Source: Roseiarcus sp963737365
GTDB taxonomy: Bacteria > Pseudomonadota > Alphaproteobacteria > Rhizobiales > Beijerinckiaceae
Length of the DNA stretch: 64,000 nt
Reading direction: 5' to 3'
NCBI GenBank assembly: GCA_963737365.1
Contig: CAVTSD010000001.1
Location: forward strand, 806,001 to 870,000
Shown here: positions 28,445 to 37,120 of the stretch, one piece after another
How the letters are laid out: each line of letters opens with the position of its first letter
Numbering within the stretch: the first letter of the stretch is position 1
Program-made: the position numbers and the translations under genes
Notes under the pieces: model-generated
Databases searched by the model: none
What the model was told of the DNA's origin: nothing
Seen by the model: the letters and a program-made list of their open reading frames with translations, nothing else

Positions 28445-29766
28445 GCTTTGGGTCTCTTGTCGATGACGCGCTTGGCCTTGCCGGGCGACCGCTCAATCTC
28501 ACCGGGCTTGAGCACGCTGACGGTCGCGGTAATGCCGATATGCGCTTTCATGGCGCGTTCGAGGTCGCTGGCGGCGTGCGCGCGGGCCTCGTCAAGATCA
28601 GACGGCGCTCGGGCTTCAACCTGAACCTCGAGATCGTCCAGCCGGCCCTCCCGGCTCAGAATAAGCTGATAGTGCGGCGACAGACCGGAGACTTTCAAGA
28701 TCAGCTCCTCGATCTGGGTCGGAAACACGTTCACCCCACGCACAATCATCATGTCGTCCGTTCGGCCGGAGATCTTTTCCATTCGCCGCATCGACCGGGC
28801 GGTGCCATGCAAGAGCCGTGTCAGATCGCCGGTGCGGTAACGGACGACCGGCATCGCTTCCTTGGTGAGCGAAGTAAAAACGATCTCGCCGAAGGAGCCG
28901 TCCGGCAAGACTGCGCCGGTCGTCGAGTCGACGATCTCGGGATAGAAGTGGTCTTCCCAAATATGGAGGCCGTCTTTGGTCTCCACGCATTCGCCGGCGA
29001 CGCCGGGCCCGATCACCTCGGAGAGGCCGTAGCTGTCGAGCGCATCCATGTCGAACGCCTTTTCGAGTTCGCTGCGCATCGCGTTGGTCCAGGGCTCCGC
29101 GCCGAAGCTGCCAAGCTTGAGCGATGAGCGGCGCGGGTCGAGCCCTTGAGCGCGGAACTCGTCGACCAGGCACAAGGCGTAGGACGGCGTCGAGAAGAGG
29201 ATGTCGGGCGCGAAATCATGGATCAACTGAACCTGTCTTTCGGTCATGCCGCCGGAAATGGGCACGAGTGCGCAGCCCAGCCGCTCGGCGCCATAGTGAT
29301 AGCCGAGGCCGCCGGTGAAGAGGCCGTAGCCATAGGCGTTATGCGCCATCATGCCTTTGCGCCCGCCAGCGGCGCGGATCGTCCGCGCGACCGTGTCGCT
29401 CCACATCGAAAGATCGTTGCGCGTATAGCCGACCACCGTGGGCTTGCCGGTCGTGCCGGAGGACGCGTGAACACGGGCCAGCTGATCCTTCGGCACGGCG
29501 AAAAGGCCGAAGGGATAATTGGCTCTGAGGTCGGACTTGGCGGTGAAGGGAAAGCGCTTCAGATCCTCAAGGTTACGGAAATCGTCGGGGTGAACGCCAT
29601 GCTGATCGAACTTGGCGCGTATTGCCGGGACGGCATCGTAGACGCGCCGTAGCGTCACTGCGAGACGGCGCGTCTGCAGAGCGGCGATTTCGTCGCGGGA
29701 AGCGGTCTCGATCGGATCGAGCAGGCTTTTATCCGGCGCCTCCCCAAGCCTCATGGGGACGAACAT
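28441..29766 (-). CDS. paaK: Phenylacetate-CoA-ligase-like AMP-forming enzyme
   Basis: The 441-residue adenylating enzyme matches PaaK, which makes phenylacetyl-CoA from phenylacetate, ATP and CoA. The P-loop HASSGTTGKPTVVGYT near residues 97-112 is clear. The N-terminal PFTAKSDLRANYPFG, the GYGLFTGGLGYHYGAE segment, the PSYALCLVDE and SYGLSEVIGPGVAGEC motifs and the C-terminal GRTDDMMIVRGVNVFPTQIE are all typical. Length is normal (about 435-445). It is the first gene of the minus-strand cluster and overlaps the DpgC-like gene by 4 bp, so its CoA product is likely the oxygenase substrate. The ring substituents are not known; other paa genes are not present in the window. Confidence 0.9.
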   Translation of the reverse strand: MFVPMRLGEAPDKSLLDPIETASRDEIAALQTRRLAVTLRRVYDAVPAIRAKFDQHGVHPDDFRNLEDLKRFPFTAKSDLRANYPFGLFAVPKDQLARVHASSGTTGKPTVVGYTRNDLSMWSDTVARTIRAAGGRKGMMAHNAYGYGLFTGGLGYHYGAERLGCALVPISGGMTERQVQLIHDFAPDILFSTPSYALCLVDEFRAQGLDPRRSSLKLGSFGAEPWTNAMRSELEKAFDMDALDSYGLSEVIGPGVAGECVETKDGLHIWEDHFYPEIVDSTTGAVLPDGSFGEIVFTSLTKEAMPVVRYRTGDLTRLLHGTARSMRRMEKISGRTDDMMIVRGVNVFPTQIEELILKVSGLSPHYQLILSREGRLDDLEVQVEARAPSDLDEARAHAASDLERAMKAHIGITATVSVLKPGEIERSPGKAKRVIDKRPKA

Positions 29767-30034
29767 TTCCAGGCCGCGCGTCGGGGCGCAATGCCGGCGG
29801 CGCTGATCAAGGGGCGCATATTCCCTCCGTTGCTCGCCCTGTCATCGAGCGCAGGCTCCATCTCGCAGGCGCCGCCGCGAATCGTCAAGGCGCAAGGGGA
29901 ACACCCAGACGCTTGTTGCGGTTCAAGAAGATTAGGCAAGAAGCCCACCATGTCGCCAAGCACTTGTTCGACCGAGCGATCTGGGCGACCATCACAACCG
30001 CGCGCGTCAACACCCGGAACGGAGGAGCGCAAGG

Positions 30035-31354
30035 ATGATCCCGAGGACGCTCAAAAAACAGAACGAGCCGTCCCCGGCCGCGCCCCAGCCACGAGACGAA
30101 GACGAACGGCGCCTTACTCGTCGGAGCCTGCTCGGGAGAGGCGCAGGCGCGGCGGCGGCGACGATCGTTTCCCGCCCGGCGCTTGCCCAAGAAGGCGACA
30201 ACCTGCCGCCGTCGATCCCGGAATGGCAGCTTGAACCCGGCGAGGAGACGCTGAGCCACCCTTATGGGCGCCCCTCAAAGTTCGAAGCCGATGTCGTGCG
30301 CCGCTATCGCCAGGGCTCGCCCGAGCCGGCGACGCGGCTCTCCTCGTTCAGCCTGACGCCCCTCCAGGACCTGCACGGAATCATCACCCCGAATGGCCTG
30401 CATTATGAGCGCCATCACGCCGGGGTTCCGACAATCGATCCGTCGGAACATCGGCTCATGGTGCACGGGCTGGTCGAGCGGCCGCTCATCTTCACCATGG
30501 AGGACCTGACAAGGTTTCCATCCGTCTCGCGCGTTCACTTCCTTGAATGTTCCGGCAACACCCAAAACTGGGGCGCGCCGAAGCCCCAACTCACCGCCCA
30601 GGACACCCACGGCCTCCTCAGTTGCTGCGAGTGGACAGGCGTTCCATTGGCGACAGTTCTTGGCGAGGCGGGCGTCAAGCCCGACGCAAAATGGATGCTG
30701 GCGGAAGGCGCCGATGCAGCCGCGATGACTCGCAGCATCCCGATCGAAAAGGCGCTCGACGACGCCTTGCTCGCCTATGGGCAAAATGGCGAGCGGCTGC
30801 GCCCCGAGCAGGGCTATCCGCTCCGTCTGCTTCTGCCGGGGTACGAGGGCAACACGAGCGTCAAATGGCTTCGACGCCTCAAGCTCGGGACCGAACCGTT
30901 CCAAACGCGCGAGGAAACGTCCAAGTACACGTTGCTCATGCCGGATGGCGTGGCGCGCCAGTTCAATTTCGTCATGGAGGCGAAGTCGGTCATCACGTTC
31001 CCGTCCGGTGGACAAAAGCTTGGCCCGCCAGGATTATACGAGATCTCCGGCCTCGCCTGGTCGGGATCGGGAAAGGCTTCCCGCGTCGAAGTGTCGACCG
31101 ATGGCGGCGCGACATGGCGCGACGCCGCGCTCCAAGAGCCGATCCTGTCGAAGTGCCTGACCCGGTTTCGCGCGCCGTGGCGTTGGGACGGCGGCCCCGC
31201 GACGCTCGCAAGCCGCGTCACTGACGAGACGGGCTATGTCCAGCCAACACGCGAGGCGCTCCTGAAAGTGCGCGACGTCCGCTCCTACTATCATTACAAC
31301 GCGATCCAGACCTGGAGCGTCGCAGCCAGCGGCGTGGTGACCAATGCCGGCTAA
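30035..31354 (+). CDS. soxC: Sulfane/sulfite dehydrogenase molybdenum subunit SoxC
   Basis: The 439-residue periplasmic molybdoenzyme has a twin-arginine signal (RRSLLG at 29-34, followed by an Ala-rich hydrophobic stretch to about residue 52). The sulfite-oxidase domain has the Mo-coordinating Cys172 in the HFLECSGNTQNWG segment. A C-terminal dimerisation domain follows (about 325-439, with YEISGLAWSGSGKASRVEVS). It matches SoxC, the Mo partner of SoxD, which oxidises sulfane sulfur or sulfite with electron transfer to cytochrome c. Ribosome-binding site GGAGCGCAAGG is just upstream of the ATG. The gene overlaps soxD by 11 bp. No soxXYZAB is near. Confidence 0.92.
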   Translation: MIPRTLKKQNEPSPAAPQPRDEDERRLTRRSLLGRGAGAAAATIVSRPALAQEGDNLPPSIPEWQLEPGEETLSHPYGRPSKFEADVVRRYRQGSPEPATRLSSFSLTPLQDLHGIITPNGLHYERHHAGVPTIDPSEHRLMVHGLVERPLIFTMEDLTRFPSVSRVHFLECSGNTQNWGAPKPQLTAQDTHGLLSCCEWTGVPLATVLGEAGVKPDAKWMLAEGADAAAMTRSIPIEKALDDALLAYGQNGERLRPEQGYPLRLLLPGYEGNTSVKWLRRLKLGTEPFQTREETSKYTLLMPDGVARQFNFVMEAKSVITFPSGGQKLGPPGLYEISGLAWSGSGKASRVEVSTDGGATWRDAALQEPILSKCLTRFRAPWRWDGGPATLASRVTDETGYVQPTREALLKVRDVRSYYHYNAIQTWSVAASGVVTNAG

Positions 31355-31889
31355 AATCGCACGCGTCGCCTTCGCAGCCGCTATTGCGGCTTCCGGCGCC
31401 GCCTATGCTGCTGAGCGCTACGACTTTGGCCGTCCGGCCACGCCGGCGGAGATCAAGGGCTGGGATATCGACATTTCGCCTGACGGCGCGGGCCTGCCGC
31501 CTGGGCATGGCGACGTTCGGCAAGGGGAAGCAATTTTCGCCGACAAATGCGCGAGTTGTCACGGCGCCCACGGCGAGGGCAAGCCGATGGTTCGACTTGT
31601 CGGCGGCATCGGCACGCTGCGCGAAAAAAAGCCGGAAAAGACCGTCGGCAGCTTCTGGCCCTATGCGACGACCTTGTTCGACTATGTGCACCGCGCCATG
31701 CCGCTTAATGCGCCGCAGTCACTTAGCCCGGATGAAGTCTACGCCGTGTCCGCCTATGTGCTGTTCCTCAACGGGATTGTCGCGCAGGACACGACGCTCG
31801 ACGCGGCCACACTCGCCAAGATTCAGATGCCGAACCGGGACGGATTTGTCAGCGCCTATCCGCCTCCAGGCGACGGCGGCAAACCGTAG
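31344..31889 (+). CDS. soxD: SoxD-like c-type cytochrome
   Basis: The 181-residue periplasmic cytochrome has a signal peptide (cleavage near Ala-Tyr-Ala-Ala, residues 20-23). The heme site is CASCH at 69-73, and the axial Met is probably that in Arg-Ala-Met-Pro-Leu-Asn-Ala-Pro near 120. It resembles the N-terminal half of SoxD, with YDFGRPATPAEIKGWDID and the Pro-Asp-Gly-Xaa-Gly-Leu-Pro-Pro segment. The classical SoxD is a diheme protein of about double this length; here only one heme domain is present. It overlaps soxC and should accept electrons from it. Confidence 0.9.
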   Translation: MPAKIARVAFAAAIAASGAAYAAERYDFGRPATPAEIKGWDIDISPDGAGLPPGHGDVRQGEAIFADKCASCHGAHGEGKPMVRLVGGIGTLREKKPEKTVGSFWPYATTLFDYVHRAMPLNAPQSLSPDEVYAVSAYVLFLNGIVAQDTTLDAATLAKIQMPNRDGFVSAYPPPGDGGKP

Positions 31890-31987
31890 CGCACGCGATG
31901 CTGAACGGGCTGCGCCTTGGCGCCTGGTCGTAGCCCGGTATAGTGTGGATAAAAAAGCGCTTCGGGCGCCAAATTAGGGAGGACGAT

Positions 31988-33298
31988 ATGGTGGACGTCA
32001 CCAGGCGCCACGTTTTGCAATCCGGCGGCGCGGCGGGATTGCTGCTCATGCCCGGCGTTGCGCGCGCCGAGCCGACTTGGAATGGCCCCGCGCCGGAAGC
32101 TGGGGCTTCAATCCGCGTTCTGCGCTGGAAGCAATTCATCCAGGCGGAGTTCGACAGTTTCGTCGCCAACACCAAGAAATTCTCGGAGAAGACCGGCGTC
32201 AAGGTGCGCGTCGACGCGGAAAGCTGGGACGACATCCGACCGAAATCGGCCGTCGCCGCCAATGTCGGCGCGGGGCCCGATATCATCATGGGCACTCTCG
32301 ACGACCCGTTCAAGTTCAAGGACAAGCTGCTCGATCTCACCGATCTCGCCGAGTACATCGGGGCGAAGTCGGGCGGCTGGTATCCGGTCGCGCGCAAATA
32401 CGGAATGAGTGGAAATCGGTGGATCGCACTCCCACAAGGCGCGAGCGGCGGCTGCATGAACTATCGCATCAGCACGATGCACGCTGCCGGCTTCGACGAG
32501 TTCCCGAAGGACACCGTGGGGTATCTGAAGTTATGCCAGGGGCTCAAAAAAGCCGGCAAGCCGCCAGGCTTCGCGCTGGGGCACGCGACCGGCGACGCCA
32601 ACGGATGGACCCAATGGTGCCTATGGGCGTTCGGCGGCAAGACCGTCGACGACAAGAACAATGTCGCGATCGATTCCGCCGAGACCATCGCCGCGCTCGA
32701 ATACGCCAAGCAGCTCTATGCGACTTACATCGAGGGCGTGTTGTCGTGGCTTGATCCGAGCAACAACAAAGCCTTCCTCGCCGATCAGATCGGCCTGACC
32801 TTGAACGGCATATCGATCTACACCGTCGCCAAGAACTCGCCCGATCCGGCGCTGAAGGCCATCGCCGCCGACATGGATCACGCCAACATGCCGATCGGCC
32901 CGGTCGGACACCCGACCGAGCAGCAAAACATCCTCAACACCTACGCTTATTCCTACACCAAATACCCGAACGCAGTCCGCGAATATCTCCGCTTCATGTG
33001 GGACAAGCCGCAAGTCGACACTTGGGAGACGCAATCGAACGGCTATGTCGCGCCTCCGCTGCCGGCTTGGAACGACAATCCGATCTGGACCGCCGATCCG
33101 AAGGTCACCCCGTTCCGAGACGTTCTAAAGTACGCGCTCGATGACGGCTATTCGGGCGCGCTTGGAAATGCTTCGGCGGCGGTCATGGGCGATTTTGTCG
33201 TCGTCGACATGTTCGGTGAGGCGTGCACCGGAAACAAGTCGCCCAAAGACGCGGCGCACGACGCAGCCGAGCGGGTGAAGCGGTATTACAACGCTTGA
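31988..33298 (+). CDS. ABC transporter substrate-binding protein, sugar-type (family 1)
   Basis: The 436-residue secreted binding protein has a short Arg-rich N-terminus (DVTRRHVLQSGGAAGLLLMP) that looks like a twin-arginine or Sec signal, cleaved near Arg-Ala-Glu. The mature protein is of the extracellular solute-binding family 1 (CUT1) type, with the Asn-Val-Gly-Ala-Gly-Pro-Asp-Ile segment and aromatic residues along the cleft. A strong AGGGAGGA ribosome-binding site places the start at ATG 31988 rather than the longer open frame at 31943. It is followed by two permease genes. The ligand is probably a sugar or polyol. Confidence 0.88.
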   Translation: MVDVTRRHVLQSGGAAGLLLMPGVARAEPTWNGPAPEAGASIRVLRWKQFIQAEFDSFVANTKKFSEKTGVKVRVDAESWDDIRPKSAVAANVGAGPDIIMGTLDDPFKFKDKLLDLTDLAEYIGAKSGGWYPVARKYGMSGNRWIALPQGASGGCMNYRISTMHAAGFDEFPKDTVGYLKLCQGLKKAGKPPGFALGHATGDANGWTQWCLWAFGGKTVDDKNNVAIDSAETIAALEYAKQLYATYIEGVLSWLDPSNNKAFLADQIGLTLNGISIYTVAKNSPDPALKAIAADMDHANMPIGPVGHPTEQQNILNTYAYSYTKYPNAVREYLRFMWDKPQVDTWETQSNGYVAPPLPAWNDNPIWTADPKVTPFRDVLKYALDDGYSGALGNASAAVMGDFVVVDMFGEACTGNKSPKDAAHDAAERVKRYYNA

Positions 33299-33396
33299 AG
33301 CGAAGGTTGCTCGTAGCGCCAACGCGCGACGATGAAGGGGGAGGCCCGCATTCGCCGAATTGACTCACCCTCTCGTGACGGTCGAGACGGCGGCTG

Positions 33397-34353
33397 ATGG
33401 CTTCGTTGACCCCGGCTCAAGAAGCAGCGCGGCCGCTTCCGGCGCGCCGCCGGTCCGTGCTTCGCCTCCTCGACGACCGCAATGTTCTGGGCCTCCTCAT
33501 GATTGCGCCAGCGACGGCGTTCCTGCTGGTCTTCCTCGCCTATCCGCTGGGCTTAGGCTTCTGGCTCGGGATGACCGACGCCACGATTGGCCAGGCGGGC
33601 CGCTTCGTTGGCTTGGCCAACTTCATCTCTCTCGCCCACGACCAGATATTCTGGCTCTCGGTCTTCAACACGACCTTTTATACGGTGGTGGCCAGCGCAC
33701 TCAAGTTTGGCTTGGGCCTCTACCTCGCGCTTTTGCTCAATCGGCGAATGCCGATGAAGTCGCTGATCCGCGCCGTCGTGCTGTTGCCGTTCGTCACGCC
33801 GACGGTTTTGTCGGCGATCGCCTTCTGGTGGATCTACGATCCGCAATTCTCGATTATCTCCTGGTCGCTCATCAAGCTCGGTCTCATCACCCAGTACATT
33901 GATTTTCTTGGTTCGCCCTGGAATGCGCGCTGGTCGGTGATCTTCGCCAATGTCTGGCGCGGCATCCCGTTCGTGGCGATCACGCTGCTTGCCGGACTGC
34001 AGACGATCTCGCCCTCCCTTTACGAGGCGGCAACGCTGGATGGCGCGGGACCTTGGCAGCGCTTTCGCTTCGTCACCCTGCCGATGCTGTCGCCGATCAT
34101 CGCGGTCGTCATGACCTTCTCAGTGCTGCTCACATTCACCGACTTCCAGCTCATTTACGCGATCACGCGCGGGGGCCCGATGAACGCCACCCAGCTTATG
34201 GCGACGCTCTCGTTTCAGCGCGCCATCACAGGTGGAAACCTCGGCGAGGGCGCCGCGATCGCCGACGCGATGGTGCCGTTTCTGCTGGCGGCCATCCTGT
34301 TCAGCTATTTCGGCCTGCAGCGTCGAAAATGGCAGCAAGGCTCGCGGGACTGA
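33397..34353 (+). CDS. ABC sugar transporter permease (MalF-like)
   Basis: The 318-residue permease has six hydrophobic helices beginning near residue 35 and the MalF-type EAA loop: YEAATLDGAGPWQRFRFVTLPML, at about residues 209-231. The N-terminal part has the usual YPLGLGFWLGMTDATIG segment. It is 98 bp after the binding-protein gene and is followed by the second permease with a 2-bp gap, so the three form one operon. Confidence 0.92.
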   Translation: MASLTPAQEAARPLPARRRSVLRLLDDRNVLGLLMIAPATAFLLVFLAYPLGLGFWLGMTDATIGQAGRFVGLANFISLAHDQIFWLSVFNTTFYTVVASALKFGLGLYLALLLNRRMPMKSLIRAVVLLPFVTPTVLSAIAFWWIYDPQFSIISWSLIKLGLITQYIDFLGSPWNARWSVIFANVWRGIPFVAITLLAGLQTISPSLYEAATLDGAGPWQRFRFVTLPMLSPIIAVVMTFSVLLTFTDFQLIYAITRGGPMNATQLMATLSFQRAITGGNLGEGAAIADAMVPFLLAAILFSYFGLQRRKWQQGSRD

Positions 34354-34355
34354 CG

Positions 34356-35231
34356 ATGGCTGTCACCGGCGACACAACTGAGGGCATGGACTATCTGGAG
34401 AGCTTGCCGCGGCGGCTCTTCACACTCTATCTTCCCCTGGTCGTCTTCCTGTTCGTCCTGCTGTTTCCATTCTACTGGATGACGACGACGACCTTTAAGC
34501 CGGACGACGAGCTCTACGATTACGCGCGCTTCAATCCCTTCTGGGTCGCCCACCCGACGCTCGAACATATCAAGAAGCTGTTCTTCGAGACGAGCTATCC
34601 TTCCTGGCTCATCAACACGATGGTCGTATCGGTAGCGGCGACGGCGATTTCCCTATTTTGCAGCGTCTGCGCGGCCTATGCCATCGAACGCCTAAGGTTC
34701 TCGGGCGCGCGTTACGTCGGGCTCGCGATCTTCCTCGCCTATCTCGTGCCGCCCAGCATCCTGTTCATTCCGCTCGCTGCAATCATCTTCAAGATTGGCC
34801 TGTTCGACAGCGACTGGGCGCTGATCCTGACCTATCCAACTTTCCTCGTGCCCTTTTGCACCTGGCTCCTGATGGGCTACTTCCGCACGATCCCTTACGA
34901 GCTCGAGGAATGCGCGCTGATCGACGGCGCAACGCGGCTGCAGATCCTCTGGAAGATCACGCTGCCGCTGGCTATTCCCGGCCTGATCTCGGCCGGCATC
35001 TTCGCCTTCACTTTATCGTGGAACGAATTCATTTACGCGCTGACCTTCATCTCCTCGTCGGAGAACAAGACCGTCCCGGTCGGCGCCATCACCGAACTGG
35101 TCGAAGGCGACGTCTACCATTGGGGTTCGCTGATGGCGGCGGCGCTGTTCGGCTCGCTGCCAGTGGTGATCCTGTACTCGTTCTTCGTCGAGTATTACGT
35201 CTCGAGCCTGACCGGCGCGGTCAAGGAATAG
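34356..35231 (+). CDS. ABC sugar transporter permease (MalG-like)
   Basis: The 291-residue permease has six helices and the EAA loop LEECALIDGATRLQILWKIT at about residues 182-201, followed by LPLAIPG. The start could be ATG 34356, two bases after the previous gene, or ATG 34386, which removes ten residues. No ATP-binding subunit follows; the operon ends here with no malK-type gene in the window, so a shared ATPase encoded elsewhere is inferred. Confidence 0.92.
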   Translation: MAVTGDTTEGMDYLESLPRRLFTLYLPLVVFLFVLLFPFYWMTTTTFKPDDELYDYARFNPFWVAHPTLEHIKKLFFETSYPSWLINTMVVSVAATAISLFCSVCAAYAIERLRFSGARYVGLAIFLAYLVPPSILFIPLAAIIFKIGLFDSDWALILTYPTFLVPFCTWLLMGYFRTIPYELEECALIDGATRLQILWKITLPLAIPGLISAGIFAFTLSWNEFIYALTFISSSENKTVPVGAITELVEGDVYHWGSLMAAALFGSLPVVILYSFFVEYYVSSLTGAVKE

Positions 35232-35313
35232 GCTTCGCCCCTTGTGGCGGGCCGATTGACACCCGAACAAAGTCGTGACGACGCAGGCTCACACGCGCGC
35301 CGTAATTGCCAGC

Positions 35314-35347
35314 TCCGCCGCCTACCCCCGTCTTAAACGGCGGCGGA
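35314..35347. terminator. Hairpin between convergent genes
   Basis: Perfect 9-bp arms TCCGCCGCC (35314-35322) and GGCGGCGGA (35339-35347) flank a 16-nt loop. It lies 82 bp after the permease stop and 9 bp after the end of the minus-strand small gene. There is no T-tract, so it is a possible terminator only. Confidence 0.35.
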
Positions 35348-35355
35348 CTCGGACC

Positions 35356-35601
35356 TCACATCGCCATCGCGTCTTTCGTGCACTTCTTGACGAAGGAGTT
35401 CATCGCCGCGCCATGCAGCTTCTTGTCGGTCGCCTGTGACTCGCAGGACGTCCTTTCGCATTTCGTCATGAAGCTGGTTTTGGCGGCGCCGGCGAGCTTC
35501 TTGTCCATCGCCTGCGTCATGCAGGCGTCATCGGCATAGGCGAGCGCCGGAGCCCCGGCGACGCCGAGCGCAAGCGCAACCATTGCGATCGTCTTGATCA
35601 T
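35356..35601 (-). CDS. Small secreted PsiF-repeat-like protein
   Basis: The 81-residue protein has a signal peptide (MIKTIAMVALALGVAGAPAL, cleavage near Ala-Tyr-Ala). The mature part contains two tandem copies of a short unit: Cys-Met-Thr-Gln-Ala-Met-Asp-Lys-Lys-Leu-Ala-Gly-Ala-Ala, then Ser-Phe-Met-Thr-Lys-Cys, and a near copy ending Ser-Phe-Val-Lys-Lys-Cys. This resembles PsiF repeats, known in phosphate-starvation-inducible proteins of unknown function. A GGGAGG ribosome-binding site nine bases upstream decides ATG 35601 over the longer open frame. Confidence 0.7.
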   Translation of the reverse strand: MIKTIAMVALALGVAGAPALAYADDACMTQAMDKKLAGAAKTSFMTKCERTSCESQATDKKLHGAAMNSFVKKCTKDAMAM

Positions 35602-35781
35602 TGATAAACCTCCCGAATCAGACCGCTCCTTGCGGCCGAATGCAAGCATAATGGCGACGGCAGTCGGTGGCGAGAGGCAGGCCCGAGCTTCAAGGTACAA
35701 ATTTTCGCCCTACTCGTATCGATCTTAGAGGAAATGTTGCACAAGGCGGGCATCGGAACCTTGCCCAATCGGAAGGAAGCG

Positions 35782-37110
35782 ATGCGGCGCCTGACGTACC
35801 GGCTTTTGATCTTGCTCGCCCTGGCGCTGCTCGCGCTCGGCGTGGCGGGGCAATTTGCGCTCGTGCATACGCCTCTTCCCCCGCTCGTCTTCATGGTTGG
35901 GGGCGCGCTACTTGGGTTGCTGCTCCTGATCGCAAGGGTTCCGCTCGTCGCTCGCCGACCGATCGTGTTCTTCTTAACGCTGGCCTTCTTGGCCGCGCTG
36001 ACCGGCGGCCTCGCCTATTTCCAGTTCGTCATCAAGCCTCCGATGATCAAGGGCTTTATCAACGCCGCCTTCGCGCCGAAGCCGACGGCGGTGGCGGCCG
36101 AGGCGGTGAAAACAGAGAAATGGCCCCCTGAGCTGACGGCTATTGGCACCTTGCGCGCAACCCAAGGCATCGCCATCGCGCCGCAGGCGGCCGGCGACGT
36201 GTCCGCGATCCATTTCGAGTCGGGCGACGATGTCGGATCGGGCGCGCTTCTCATTAATATCGACAATTCGGTCGAGCAGGCCGACCTCGCCAATGGCCTT
36301 GCGCAGCTGAAGAACGCCGAAACGACGCTGACGCGCCAAAAGACGCTCGTCGCTCAGGGCAATACCCCCCAATCGACCGTCGACGCGGCGGTCGCAACCC
36401 GCGACTCGGCGGCGGCGACCGTTGAGCGAACGCGCGCCGTCATCGCCCAAAAGGCGATCAGGGCGCCGTTCGCCGGCAGGCTCGGCCTGCGCAACGTCGA
36501 TCTCGGGCAATATGTCCCGGTGGGGACGAGCCTCGTGACCCTGCAGCAACTCGACCCGATCTACGCCGACTTTCCCGTGCCCGAGGAGGCGCTCCGCTCG
36601 CTCGCCGCCGGCCAATCGGTCACGATGACGGTCGACGCCATCCCTGGCCGCAGTTTCGAGGGCAAGATCCAGGCGATCGACGCGCGCGTCAGCGCCGAAT
36701 CACGCAATGTCACTGCCCGCGCCGTGTTCGCCAACGGCGACCGCAAGCTTTTGCCCGGCATGTTCGCCAACCTCATGGTCACAACGGGTGAACCCGCTTC
36801 CGTCTTGACCGTGCCCCGCACCGCGATCGTTTACAGCCTCTACGGCGACAACGTTTTTGTCGTCAGAGCGGCCCCGCATGCGCGGGAGGAAGGCGGTGTG
36901 AGCGACAAGGGGGGACCCAGCGGCCTCATCGTTGAGCGCCGCTTCGTGCACGTCGGTCCGGCTCGTGGCGAGAGAATTGCGATCGTGGATGGTCTGAGGG
37001 CAGGCGAGCGCGTGGTGACAGCCGGCCAGATCAAGTTGCAGGCCTATATGCCGGTCACGGTCGACGAAACAGCCGCGCTTCCGACGCCTGCCGAAACGCC
37101 ACGGCCGTGA
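35782..37110 (+). CDS. RND efflux periplasmic adaptor (MFP), with extended membrane N-terminus
   Basis: The 442-residue membrane-fusion protein has the adaptor pattern: barrel-sandwich start VSAIHFESGDDVGSGALLINID, coiled coil (about 180-250), second half-motif KAIRAPFAGRLGLRNVDLGQYV, beta-barrel and membrane-proximal domains. It links the RND pump to an outer-membrane channel. Unusually the first 90 residues hold three hydrophobic segments (about 5-27, 33-52 and 60-82) instead of the usual single anchor. GGAAGGAAG upstream favours ATG 35782; an in-frame ATG at 35734 is the alternative. The pump follows after 10 bp. No outer-membrane partner is in the window. Confidence 0.9.
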   Translation: MRRLTYRLLILLALALLALGVAGQFALVHTPLPPLVFMVGGALLGLLLLIARVPLVARRPIVFFLTLAFLAALTGGLAYFQFVIKPPMIKGFINAAFAPKPTAVAAEAVKTEKWPPELTAIGTLRATQGIAIAPQAAGDVSAIHFESGDDVGSGALLINIDNSVEQADLANGLAQLKNAETTLTRQKTLVAQGNTPQSTVDAAVATRDSAAATVERTRAVIAQKAIRAPFAGRLGLRNVDLGQYVPVGTSLVTLQQLDPIYADFPVPEEALRSLAAGQSVTMTVDAIPGRSFEGKIQAIDARVSAESRNVTARAVFANGDRKLLPGMFANLMVTTGEPASVLTVPRTAIVYSLYGDNVFVVRAAPHAREEGGVSDKGGPSGLIVERRFVHVGPARGERIAIVDGLRAGERVVTAGQIKLQAYMPVTVDETAALPTPAETPRP

Positions 37111-37120
37111 CGGATCGCCG

